Shown: positions 1 through 5,858, numbered from the stretch's first letter. The stretch: 7,539 bases of DNA from Pseudomonadota bacterium (GCA_021817355.1 JAKAVI010000140.1:1-7539); one strand, 5' to 3'. The notes: generated by a model not told the origin, from the sequence alone. Made by a program: numbers and translations.

Positions 1-557
1 GCAGCGATCCCCCCAAATGCCATCAAGGAGGCGGTGCCAAAGTCGACATAGGGTGCTGCGGCGCGTACCGGCTGGTCTGGCCATCCAGCAAAATAGGCGG
101 CGCCGCTCATCGCTTGCGTTACCCCATCAAAGCCGACACGCCGGGCGTAAGGCCCGTCCAATCCGAAGGCGGAGGTTGCAGCGAGGATGGCGCGCGGATT
201 GAGCGCATGCACGGTGGGCCAGTCGAGGCCCATGGCGGTCAGGGTGTCGCCTGGAAGATTGGCTACGACAACATCGGCGCTACGGATCAGACGGCGTACG
301 ACTTCGCGGCCGCGCTCATGCATCGGATCAAGGGTAAGGCTCTTCTTGCCGCGATTCATCTGGAGGAACATGGCGCCTTCCCGCGGGCTGCCATCGGTAT
401 TGCGGGCGAGCGGTATCAGTGTACGGTCCTCGCGGCCGTCTTGCTTTTCCACCCGGATGACCTCGGCCCCGAAATCTGCGAGTAGGGCCGAACAGTACGG
501 CCCGGCAATGTAGCGCCCGAAGTCGATGACCCGGATGTCTTTCAGCAACGCCTCCAT
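1..557 (-). CDS. CaiB/BaiF family (class III) CoA-transferase, 3' part cut by window edge
   Basis: Family members move a CoA group between carboxylic acids in the cytoplasm, as in formyl-CoA, carnitine or 2-methylacyl-CoA metabolism; the substrate here cannot be told. The reading frame enters from the left edge and has 185 visible residues of a usual 380-400. The N-terminus has the family hallmark: a short strand with IDFGRYIAGPYC (residues 11-22), then LLADFGAEVIRVE (25-37). NRGKKSLTLD follows near residue 70 and a GFDG-xxQAMSG stretch near 150. Asp172, in YVDFGTA, aligns by position with the catalytic aspartate (Asp169) of formyl-CoA transferase. The ATG at 557-555 is preceded by AAGGAGG (572-566) with 8 nt spacing, so the start is secure. 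It is divergent from the small gene at 620. No transport or acyl-CoA partner gene is visible. The family call is firm; the substrate is open. Confidence 0.93.
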   Translation of the reverse strand, partial: MEALLKDIRVIDFGRYIAGPYCSALLADFGAEVIRVEKQDGREDRTLIPLARNTDGSPREGAMFLQMNRGKKSLTLDPMHERGREVVRRLIRSADVVVANLPGDTLTAMGLDWPTVHALNPRAILAATSAFGLDGPYARRVGFDGVTQAMSGAAYFAGWPDQPVRAAAPYVDFGTASLMAFGGIA

Positions 558-570
558 AAGGGGTGCCTCC

Positions 571-600
571 TTGAAGTATGGCCGCATTGGCGACTATACG
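571..600 (+). promoter_or_regulatory. Candidate sigma-70-type promoter for the 620-964 gene
   Basis: TTGAAG (571-576) and TATACG (595-600) are separated by 18 bp, each matching 4 of 6 consensus bases. Transcription would begin near 607, just ahead of the GGAG ribosome site at 610-613, so the leader would be very short. The site overlaps the ribosome site region of the divergent CoA-transferase gene. This is a consensus match only. Confidence 0.3.
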
Positions 601-619
601 CATTGAACTGGAGAACGAT

Positions 620-964
620 ATGCCGCCACGGACCAATCCTCTCAAACTCAATCCCTTGCAGCTGCGCACGCTGACCCTCCTGCAGGCGCTGGCCCGCCTA
701 CCTCAGGCCGCAATGGCCGGTCCGGGGGACGGAGAGGTGACCATTCATGTTTTTCCCGACCCCCATGGCGACCACTTCCACCTTGGCGATGCCACGGTTG
801 CCGGGCGGGATGCGACAGGGCTGTTTAACGAGAAGGTATGGCGCGCCCTGGAGCGTAAGGGCGTGGCCCGGGCCGAGTGGCCGCGCCAGATTGTTCTGAC
901 CCCGGCCGGCCTTGACTATGATACCGGGCTCAATGACACGATCCTGCATCATCACGCCCATTAG
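620..964 (+). CDS. Small conserved-type hypothetical protein, possible winged-helix fold
   Basis: A soluble 114-residue protein with no signal peptide or membrane segment. I do not recognise a named family, though the opening NPLKLNPLQLRTLTLLQALA looks like proteins seen as hypothetical in Rhodospirillales (memory only). An N-terminal helix (about 9-30) is followed by a His/Asp-rich strand (VFPDPHGDHFHLGD, about 45-58). Next is a helix ending in WRALERKG, then a short strand pair closing on IVLTPAGL. The pattern 'LxxKG ... xxLTPxG' is typical of the recognition helix and wing of winged-helix regulators, so DNA binding is an inference. The tail is LHHHAH. The ATG at 620 is chosen over an in-frame ATG at 578 because GGAG (610-613) lies 6 nt ahead of it, while 578 has no ribosome site. 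It converges on the XRE gene with a 6-bp gap. Confidence 0.72.
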   Translation: MPPRTNPLKLNPLQLRTLTLLQALARLPQAAMAGPGDGEVTIHVFPDPHGDHFHLGDATVAGRDATGLFNEKVWRALERKGVARAEWPRQIVLTPAGLDYDTGLNDTILHHHAH

Positions 965-984
965 CAGGGACTAATCGCGGGGGC
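956..984. other. Stop-codon inverted repeat at convergent gene junction
   Basis: ATTAG (960-964) and CTAAT (971-975) form a perfect 5-bp inverted repeat with a 6-nt loop, and contain the TAG stops of both converging genes. GCCC (956-959) can pair with GGGC (981-984) across a 5-nt bulge. There is no T-run on either side, so this is not a classical intrinsic terminator. It may still mark the shared 3' end. Confidence 0.3.
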
Positions 985-1207
985 CGTGGTAGTCGTAAAT
1001 GCCTTGGGCAAGGGCGTAGCAGGCCAGACGGACGGCTTTGGGGATCTCGACTGGCTCGCCATCGCGTTCACCCTTTTCATAGTACTGGACCACGCGCCGC
1101 TTCAGCCCGAGCGCGTCGGCGGCTTCTTGCTGGGACAGCTTTAACTCCTTTCGCCAGCGTCTGAAGTCGCTTGGTCGCACGTCTTGCCCCGCAATTGGCA
1201 CCTGCAC
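971..1207 (-). CDS. Short XRE-family helix-turn-helix transcriptional regulator
   Basis: A compact DNA-binding protein of 78 residues or slightly fewer. It carries the Cro/C1-type fold: FRRWRKELKLSQQEAADALGL (helices 1-2, about residues 15-35), then KRRVVQYYEKGER (recognition helix and turn, about 36-48), then PVEIPKAVRLACYALAQGI. The SQQEAADALGL-xxRxVQYYEKG core is diagnostic. There is no effector domain, so it probably acts as a simple repressor or autoregulator. A GTG at 1207 is given as the start, but no good ribosome site precedes it. A second GTG ten codons in (1180) follows GCGGGG and would begin just before PSDFRRWRK, closer to the usual length of such proteins. It is divergent from the 1360 gene; the GTTAAC pair at 1279-1299 is a possible operator. 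Confidence 0.85.
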   Translation of the reverse strand: MQVPIAGQDVRPSDFRRWRKELKLSQQEAADALGLKRRVVQYYEKGERDGEPVEIPKAVRLACYALAQGIYDYHGPRD

Positions 1208-1278
1208 GGGCTCAAAGCCCGCCGCCAGGATAGACGAGCGTTCCGAATGTGGCCATCGCGGGGGCTACTCAACGCCAT

Positions 1279-1299
1279 GTTAACGGAAGCTAGGTTAAC
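1279..1299. promoter_or_regulatory. Paired GTTAAC palindromes, candidate operator
   Basis: Two copies of the self-complementary hexamer GTTAAC (1279-1284 and 1294-1299), 15 bp apart start to start, sit in the 152-bp gap between the divergent XRE gene and the 1360 gene. The right copy extends to GGTTAACC. The rest of the gap is GC-rich and shows no clear promoter, so the repeated AT-containing hexamer stands out. Binding by the neighbouring XRE protein is an inference from position. Confidence 0.35.
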
Positions 1300-1359
1300 C
1301 AGTAGCTGTGGCAGATCCGCGACCATCGGGGTGAGCGGGGGCCATGGAAGACTTGAGCC

Positions 1360-2757
1360 ATGATGGCACCTCAAAAGGTGCAGGACCTCCAACGCCTTCT
1401 GTCGACCCTGCCTGCCCCCGTGGCGCGGCGGCTAGCCAAGGCTGTCGAGGTGGACAGGCTTACGGGCGGTCAGGCGCTGCCCCACGAGGTCATCCTGCAG
1501 GGCTTGCGGCCCTGTCTGCGCGGCGCGCAGGGCGCGCGTGTGGCCTCACCGCGCCGGTTGTTCTGCAATCCTTTCGAGGATCTCTTCGTGAGTGGCCCAC
1601 GCCGGTCTAAAACTCAGGGCGCGATCTCGCGCGAGAGCATTGTTCCGGTCTGGACCTGGCTTGAGCGGACATTGTTGCCCGAGGCGACTGCCGCTTTTGT
1701 GCGGGACTGCCGGGCGGCACTCCTCGCACATGATGAAGCCGGTGCTCTGGCTCGGACGGGTGAATTCTGGCAGGCGGCGGCGGCGGCGATGTCAAGCGCG
1801 CTTACCGATAATGCCGGCCGGGCTCGCGCCAAAGCCCAGCTGGGCGGTGAAGCCACCTTGGCCGATGCCGAGGAGATGCTAAGGCTGCTGATGATCGGGC
1901 CGGAAACCATCGAGTTGCAAAAGCTGATCCCGCGCGGGTTGCCAAACCTGAGTGAGCCCATTTTGCTCGAACTGCGTGGTCTTTATGAACGTGTCGTGGC
2001 CCGTGTTCCCGATGCCGCCCCGTATGTCGCCGTGCTGACGATGTACCGTCTTGCCCGGCCCTGGGAGGCCTTGCGGTTGCCCCGTTTTATCGCCCGTCAG
2101 CAGGTCGATACCCTGATCTCGGCGACCGACATGGGACTTGTTGGCGAGCTCCTGCTGGAAGAGATGGAAAACTTTCTCTCAGTCATCTGCAGTGCCCGGC
2201 ATCCGCAATTTGATCCTGACGCACTCAGTGCCGCCATTGCTGGCTTCGCGGAACTGTCGATGGGGCTGGTCAAGGAAGTCGAGGTGCGGCGCTATGGCAA
2301 ATGGGGACAGCGCCTCATCAAAGCGCGCGCCACGGCAGCCGAGTGTCTTGATGGGCTGGTCGGGCGCAGCAGCCGCGAAATCCTGGGCGCCTTACCCACC
2401 CATCGGGCAAGCTTTAATGGCGGTCCGCGGGTTCCGGACCTCGCCCGCCCGGCGTCAGACGAAAAGCGCGAGCGCGCCATTCGCTATGCGGACCTGGTTG
2501 TAGGCTGCAGACCGTTTGCGGCAGCGGTATCGATCTCCGCCGCACTTGACGCTGCGGAAGAAGAAACCGTACGTGAATTATGCACCTATAATGAGGAATT
2601 GCTGCGGGTCTTGCGTGGTGTAAGCCCGGAGGCAGCTGTTGGGGCCGAAGATGCGCTGGAATTTGCGGCGCAGCTGACAAGCCGGGTCCTTGGCGCCAAT
2701 GAAGGGGAATATCTGCGTCGGCGCGGGCGGGCAGCGCTGTCGTCGGCTGCCGCCTGA
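1360..2757 (+). CDS. 465-residue helical protein of unknown function
   Basis: I recognise no named domain. The protein is cytoplasmic by appearance, with no signal peptide or membrane span, and is predicted mainly alpha-helical by its Leu/Ala/Glu/Arg pattern. The most constrained-looking part is the N-terminal 100 residues: LPAPVARRLAKAVEVDRL (17-34), LPHEVILQGLRPCLR (40-54), RRLFCNPFEDLF (65-76) and SIVPVWTWLERTLLP (93-107). Further segments are LLMIGPETIELQKLIPRGLP (176-195) and VEVRRYGKWGQRLIKARA (307-324). The C-terminus is Arg/Ala-rich. From memory, similar proteins occur unannotated in other alphaproteobacteria, but no search was possible. The ATG at 1360 (or the adjacent ATG at 1363) follows GGAAG at 1346-1350. 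It is divergent from the XRE regulator and is followed by a 182-bp gap, so it is probably monocistronic. Codon use matches the neighbours. Calling it a gene is safe; the function is unknown. Confidence 0.88.
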   Translation: MMAPQKVQDLQRLLSTLPAPVARRLAKAVEVDRLTGGQALPHEVILQGLRPCLRGAQGARVASPRRLFCNPFEDLFVSGPRRSKTQGAISRESIVPVWTWLERTLLPEATAAFVRDCRAALLAHDEAGALARTGEFWQAAAAAMSSALTDNAGRARAKAQLGGEATLADAEEMLRLLMIGPETIELQKLIPRGLPNLSEPILLELRGLYERVVARVPDAAPYVAVLTMYRLARPWEALRLPRFIARQQVDTLISATDMGLVGELLLEEMENFLSVICSARHPQFDPDALSAAIAGFAELSMGLVKEVEVRRYGKWGQRLIKARATAAECLDGLVGRSSREILGALPTHRASFNGGPRVPDLARPASDEKRERAIRYADLVVGCRPFAAAVSISAALDAAEEETVRELCTYNEELLRVLRGVSPEAAVGAEDALEFAAQLTSRVLGANEGEYLRRRGRAALSSAAA

Positions 2758-2809
2758 TCTGGTTCCATGTCTGCAATGCGCATCGCCGAGGCTCTGCCTG
2801 CCTGTTGAC

Positions 2810-2850
2810 GAGGCATATGAACGGGTAGTTGCGCCCGTGCGCGATGCCTC
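2810..2850 (+). other. Interrupted hairpin downstream of the 1360 gene and upstream of the signalling operon
   Basis: GAGGCAT (2810-2816) pairs perfectly with ATGCCTC (2844-2850). Inside it, ACGGG (2821-2825) pairs with CCCGT (2834-2838) around an 8-nt loop. The two stems are separated by an internal loop of 4 and 5 nt. No T-run follows. It lies 52 bp past the upstream stop and 89 bp before the next start, so it may be a 3'-end structure, a leader element or an operator. Confidence 0.35.
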
Positions 2851-2878
2851 TGTACACCTCAGACTGCGCCTTTGCGGG

Positions 2879-2888
2879 CCCCCCCCCC
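2879..2888 (+). repeat. Run of ten C in the 5' region of the signalling operon
   Basis: An uninterrupted C10 tract, flanked by GGG on the left and by GGCGGCGGCGCC on the right. It lies 51 bp upstream of the start of the secreted PepSY-like gene. Tracts of this length are prone to slippage during replication. No other homopolymer of this length was seen in the window. Confidence 0.9.
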
Positions 2889-2901
2889 GGCGGCGGCGCC
2901 G

Positions 2902-2923
2902 TTCATCAACCATTCAGGCAATG
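2902..2923 (+). promoter_or_regulatory. Possible 11-bp direct repeat for an OmpR-family regulator
   Basis: TTCA occurs at 2902-2905 and again at 2913-2916, an 11-bp period. The 11-mers TTCATCAACCA and TTCAGGCAATG share TTCA plus a later A. Eleven-base direct repeats are the usual binding layout for OmpR/PhoB/PhoP-type regulators, and the next operon encodes one. The match is short and could be chance. Confidence 0.2.
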
Positions 2924-2939
2924 CTCGCTAGAAGGCATC

Positions 2940-3296
2940 ATGCGCCCGTCGACCCTTCTCTTGTGCATCCTGGTGTTGCTGCCTGCTGCGGCCTTGGCGC
3001 AAGGCCATGGTCCTGCGCCCGCTCCGGCGCAACGGCTCGACAAGATCCTACCCGGGTTTCGGCAGTCGCATCCGGGTACGTTTTATGATGCGGAAGGGCC
3101 TTACCGCGGTCAGGATGGACGCATGCACTACCGGCTCAAATGGATGACACCGCAAGGTCACATGGTCTGGTACGATACCGACGCCCGCAGCGGGGCAGTC
3201 CTTGGCAAGGTTCATGGCCCACGTGTCATGCCCCCTGGTCCGCAAGCCGATCACGCCGGTTATCACCGGCGGCCGCAAGGCAGGCATTATCGCTGA
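2940..3296 (+). CDS. Small secreted PepSY-like protein, FeuN-like by context
   Basis: A 118-residue exported protein. Residues 1-20 form a signal peptide: a short positive start (MRP), a hydrophobic core (LLLCILVLLPA) and an AAALA end with probable cleavage before Gln21. The mature part has LDKILPGFRQSHPGTFYDAEG (33-53), then HYRLKWMTPQGHMVWYDTD (63-81) and GAVLGKV (85-91). This helix-strand-strand order, ending in 'D-xx-G-xVLG', resembles the PepSY fold. The tail (92-118) is rich in His, Pro, Gly and Arg. The frame is open upstream to about 2829, but the ATG at 2940 is preferred because it gives a clean signal peptide and has AAGG just ahead. The response regulator starts 18 bp later, so the genes are very likely co-transcribed. 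In rhizobia a small periplasmic protein, FeuN, precedes FeuP-FeuQ and restrains the sensor; a similar role is inferred here. Confidence 0.83.
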   Translation: MRPSTLLLCILVLLPAAALAQGHGPAPAPAQRLDKILPGFRQSHPGTFYDAEGPYRGQDGRMHYRLKWMTPQGHMVWYDTDARSGAVLGKVHGPRVMPPGPQADHAGYHRRPQGRHYR

Positions 3297-3314
3297 ACCC
3301 CTCTGGGACCTCTC

Positions 3315-3992
3315 ATGCGCATCTTAGTTGTCGAGGATGATCGTGATCTGCAGCGCCTCCTGGTCAAGGCGCTGGCAGACGCCGGCTATGCCGTCGATAG
3401 CGCCGCTGACGGCGAGGAGGCGCATTTTCTGGGCGATACCGAACCTTACGACGCGGTCGTGCTGGATCTGGGGCTGCCGAAGATGGACGGCGTCACGGTG
3501 CTGGAAAAATGGCGCAAGGCCGGACGGACCATGCCGGTCCTGATCCTGACAGCACGTGACCGCTGGAGCGATAAGGTTGCAGGTTTTGATGCTGGCGCTG
3601 ATGATTATCTGGCCAAGCCTTTCCACACCGAGGAGTTGCTGGCGCGACTTCGGGCGGTGCTGCGCCGATCGGCCGGACATGCCTCAGCGGAAATCGAAAT
3701 CGGAAAGCTTCGCGTTGATACCCGCACCAGCAAGGTCAGTTACGATGGTGCGGTGATCAAGCTGACCAGTCTGGAATACCGGCTGCTTTCCTATCTGGCC
3801 CATCACAAGGGCCGGGTGGTGAGCCGTAGCGAAATCATTGAACATCTCTACGATCAGGATTTTGATCGCGACTCGAATACCATCGAGGTATTTGTTGGCC
3901 GGCTGCGCAAAAAGCTCGGGCCGGATACCATCCAAACCATACGGGGGCTCGGCTATTGTCTCGATGACCCGGGCGCGTCGCAGTCGCAATGA
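3315..3992 (+). CDS. OmpR/PhoP-family response regulator, FeuP-like
   Basis: A 225-residue transcription factor switched on by phosphorylation. The receiver domain (1-115) has the acidic pair Asp8-Asp9, phospho-acceptor Asp51 in VVLDLGLP, Thr79 and Lys101 in KPF, so it is complete. The C-terminal winged-helix domain (about 126-218) includes KLTSLEYRLLSYLAHHKGRVVS, the recognition-helix stretch NTIEVFVGRLRKKL and the wing IRGLGYCL. Several blocks (EEAHFLGDTEPYDAVVLDLGLP, TARDRWSDKVAG, EHLYDQDFDRDSNTIEVFVG) closely match my memory of rhizobial FeuP; PhoP is the wider family. It follows the secreted protein by 18 bp and precedes the kinase by 51 bp. The ATG at 3315 has only a weak GGGA site upstream, which fits translation linked to the preceding gene. 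Targets are unknown; in Sinorhizobium FeuP acts on cyclic glucan export. Confidence 0.95.
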   Translation: MRILVVEDDRDLQRLLVKALADAGYAVDSAADGEEAHFLGDTEPYDAVVLDLGLPKMDGVTVLEKWRKAGRTMPVLILTARDRWSDKVAGFDAGADDYLAKPFHTEELLARLRAVLRRSAGHASAEIEIGKLRVDTRTSKVSYDGAVIKLTSLEYRLLSYLAHHKGRVVSRSEIIEHLYDQDFDRDSNTIEVFVGRLRKKLGPDTIQTIRGLGYCLDDPGASQSQ

Positions 3993-4043
3993 AGAAGCTG
4001 GTGGACCATTCTTCCGACACGACGTGCAGCCGCGGAGAAGGAC

Positions 4044-5504
4044 ATGACGGCGCCAGACCGTAAGGAGAATGTGCTCGGATCGTTGCGGGACTACCGCTTG
4101 GCTCAGTTCTTGCCGCGTCTGCAATTCAATTCGCTGGCCTCACGTCTCATCGCAGCTGCTGCGGTGTGGACCATTGTCGGCTTTGTGGTCGGTGGCTTGA
4201 TTTTGTCAGGCGTGTTTCGGGCTGCAGTACAGGACGAATTTGACGAACGGCTCGCGGCCGACCTGGGCAGCATGATCGCCGCTGCCGCATTGACGCCCGG
4301 TGGTCAGGTCACGTTGCAGGGACGCTTCAATGATCCGCGCTTTGAGCGCGTCTATTCAGGATCATATTGGGAAATCGTACCTGAGTTCTCCGGCAGACTT
4401 GACCTTGACCAGGCGCGGATCTCGCGTTCGCTGTTCGATCGCACCATAAAACCCCGCGTGGTGCCCGCAACCAGACACAAGGCGGATGCCATCCTTTACG
4501 GCAACAGCATTGGCCCTTATGGCCGTCCGGTGCGCGTCGCCGAGCAGCGGGTGATTTTCCCGGGGCAGGTAGCAAAGGAGCCGCCACGGGCATTCGTCTT
4601 TGTGGTCGCCGGCGATCTGGGGGACCTGGAAGGGGACATCGCTCAATTCAATCGCATGATGTTTGAGGCATTCGCACTTTTGGGCGCAGGCCTTATTGGG
4701 GCCGTCTTCATCCAGGTTCGTGTCGGTCTGAAACCGTTGCGCAAGCTTTCTGCTGCACTCGCACGCATCCGGGACGGCAAGGCGCGTCGGCTCGAAGGTC
4801 GCTTTCCTGCCGAGCTCACGCCGCTGGCGGAGGAGATGAATGGCCTCATCGAGCATTCCGCCGAGGTGGTTGGGCGAGCGCGTACCCATGCTTCAAACCT
4901 GGCTCATGCTCTTAAGACCCCGCTCTCGGTTCTCACAAGTGAGGCTGCGGCCAATCCCGGGCCGCTTGCTGATGCCATGATGCGCCAGGTCGAGGTCATG
5001 CGCCGGCATATCGATCACCACCTGATGCGGGCGCGCGCTGCCGGGGCACAGGAGGTCCTGGGGATATCTACGCCCGTTGCCCCGGTTCTCGACGATCTTA
5101 GCCGGGTTTTGCGGCGCATCCACGGGCATCGCGGCATCCATATTGCATTCACCTGTCCGGCCGATTTGGGGTTTCGTGGTGAGCGCCAGGACCTTGAGGA
5201 AATGGCCGGAAATCTCATGGATAATGCTTGCAAATGGGCTCACACCGAGGTCAGCGTGCGAGCGGCGCTGCACGGCAGTGGAAAGTTCGTTATCGCAATC
5301 GGCGATGACGGACCCGGGCTGACCCAAGAAGAGCGCATGCGGGTGGGCGAACGCGGCGAGCGCCTGGACGAAAGCGTCCCGGGCAGCGGCCTTGGGCTTG
5401 CCATCGCAAGGGACATTGCCCGCCTTTATGGTGGCAGCGTTGAACTTGGGACCAGCGCCTTGGGCGGGCTTGAGGCGCGGCTCATCCTGCCGGCAATGCC
5501 TTAG
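4044..5504 (+). CDS. Two-TM sensor histidine kinase, PhoQ/FeuQ-like
   Basis: A 486-residue inner-membrane sensor kinase, the expected partner of the regulator at 3315. The cytoplasmic N-terminus (1-33) is followed by TM1 (about 34-58). A periplasmic sensor region of about 145 residues (59-203) comes next, then TM2 (about 207-226). A HAMP linker (about 227-280) leads to the dimerisation helix with phospho-acceptor His288 in the H-box SNLAHALKTPLSVL. The ATPase domain carries the N-box around Asn390-Asn394 (GNLMDNACKW), the G1 box DDGPGL (421-426) and the G2 box GSGLGLAI (447-454). All catalytic boxes are intact. The ATG at 4044 follows GGAG (4034-4037) at 6 nt. The H-box HALKTPL is of the PhoQ type. 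The periplasmic domain is where the secreted PepSY-like protein could bind. The stop codon overlaps the stop of the convergent MoaD-like gene. Confidence 0.94.
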   Translation: MTAPDRKENVLGSLRDYRLAQFLPRLQFNSLASRLIAAAAVWTIVGFVVGGLILSGVFRAAVQDEFDERLAADLGSMIAAAALTPGGQVTLQGRFNDPRFERVYSGSYWEIVPEFSGRLDLDQARISRSLFDRTIKPRVVPATRHKADAILYGNSIGPYGRPVRVAEQRVIFPGQVAKEPPRAFVFVVAGDLGDLEGDIAQFNRMMFEAFALLGAGLIGAVFIQVRVGLKPLRKLSAALARIRDGKARRLEGRFPAELTPLAEEMNGLIEHSAEVVGRARTHASNLAHALKTPLSVLTSEAAANPGPLADAMMRQVEVMRRHIDHHLMRARAAGAQEVLGISTPVAPVLDDLSRVLRRIHGHRGIHIAFTCPADLGFRGERQDLEEMAGNLMDNACKWAHTEVSVRAALHGSGKFVIAIGDDGPGLTQEERMRVGERGERLDESVPGSGLGLAIARDIARLYGGSVELGTSALGGLEARLILPAMP

Positions 5505-5519
5505 CCACCGCTAAGTGCC
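5492..5519. terminator. Hairpin across the overlapping stop codons of the kinase and MoaD-like genes
   Basis: CTTAGC (5500-5505) and GCTAAG (5510-5515) form a perfect 6-bp stem with a CACC loop. GGCA (5492-5495) pairs with TGCC (5516-5519) beyond a 4-nt bulge on the left side. The stem contains the kinase TAG (5502-5504) and the MoaD-like TAA (minus strand, 5503-5501). No T-run follows in either direction. With no space between the genes it is the only candidate bidirectional 3'-end structure. Confidence 0.4.
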
Positions 5520-5758
5520 TGAACAATGTGAACTTCATCGTCAGGCCGCAGAGGATGACGCAGGTCGAAGACCTGTTCATCATTGACGAAAAAGCGCAGA
5601 TGCCGACGTATGCGATCCTGCTCATCGATCATGCGAAAGCGAATTCCCGGAAAGCGGTGCTCGAGATCCTCGACCAGCTCGGCGAGACTTGCGCCGTGAG
5701 CTTCAAGCGTGCTGCCACCCGTATAGGAGTGCAGCGGACTGGCCATGGTGATCTTCAT
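5501..5758 (-). CDS. MoaD/ThiS-family ubiquitin-like protein with C-terminal Gly-Gly
   Basis: An 85-residue beta-grasp protein. Family members carry sulfur as a C-terminal thiocarboxylate after activation by an E1-like adenylyltransferase, or in some cases become joined to other proteins. Visible features are the opening strand pair (MKITMASPLHSYTGG), the helix LAELVEDLEHRFPGIRFRM (25-43), the strand RRHLRFFVNDEQ (51-62) and the end EVHIVQALSGG, with Gly84-Gly85 as the reactive terminus. No maturation enzyme, MoaE, thiazole synthase or cysteine-metabolism gene is in the window, so the client pathway is not molybdopterin or thiamine by context. The ATG at 5758 has only a purine-rich GGAAAAAG ahead. 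It lies 202 bp downstream of the beta-propeller gene on the same strand and overlaps the kinase stop by 4 bp. Confidence 0.88.
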   Translation of the reverse strand: MKITMASPLHSYTGGSTLEAHGASLAELVEDLEHRFPGIRFRMIDEQDRIRRHLRFFVNDEQVFDLRHPLRPDDEVHIVQALSGG

Positions 5759-5835
5759 TGCTTTTTCCAGACGCTGGCCGCTGTCAACGGACGCCCCAGG
5801 ACAGGGAGGCTGCTGCGGGGAAAAGATGGAGTGTA

Positions 5836-5858
5836 CATTTGTCCCGGTGGGGACAATG
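5836..5858. promoter_or_regulatory. Near-perfect inverted repeat upstream of the MoaD-like gene
   Basis: TTGTCCC (5839-5845) and GGGACAA (5850-5856) are perfect complements around a 4-nt GGTG. The symmetry extends outward to CAT...ATG with one extra T on the left arm. It lies about 80 bp upstream of the MoaD-like start, in the gap after the beta-propeller gene. There is no T-run beside it, so an operator or RNA hairpin is more likely than an intrinsic terminator. Confidence 0.4.

Noticed and set aside
578..619. Upstream in-frame ATG at 578 for the small hypothetical gene
   Set aside because: It has no ribosome site and would overlap the candidate promoter; the ATG at 620 has GGAG at 6 nt.
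1280..1298. CtrA-like site (TTAA-N7-TTAAC)
   Set aside because: The two TTAA cores are separated by 11 bp, not 7.
2414..2857. 147-codon minus-strand open frame over the end of the 1360 gene
   Set aside because: It is antisense to a frame with clear coding character; its product is Arg/Pro-rich, as expected of a GC-rich shadow frame, and matches no family.
2829..2939. N-terminal extension of the PepSY-like protein
   Set aside because: It would place a Gly/Pro-rich stretch coded by the C10 region ahead of a well-formed signal peptide; the ATG at 2940 explains the protein better.
4362..4889. 175-codon minus-strand open frame inside the kinase gene
   Set aside because: It is antisense to an intact histidine kinase with all its boxes.
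5782..5787. TTGACA on the minus strand as a -35 box for the MoaD-like gene
   Set aside because: At normal spacing the -10 would fall on the start codon region and no TATAAT-like sequence is there.
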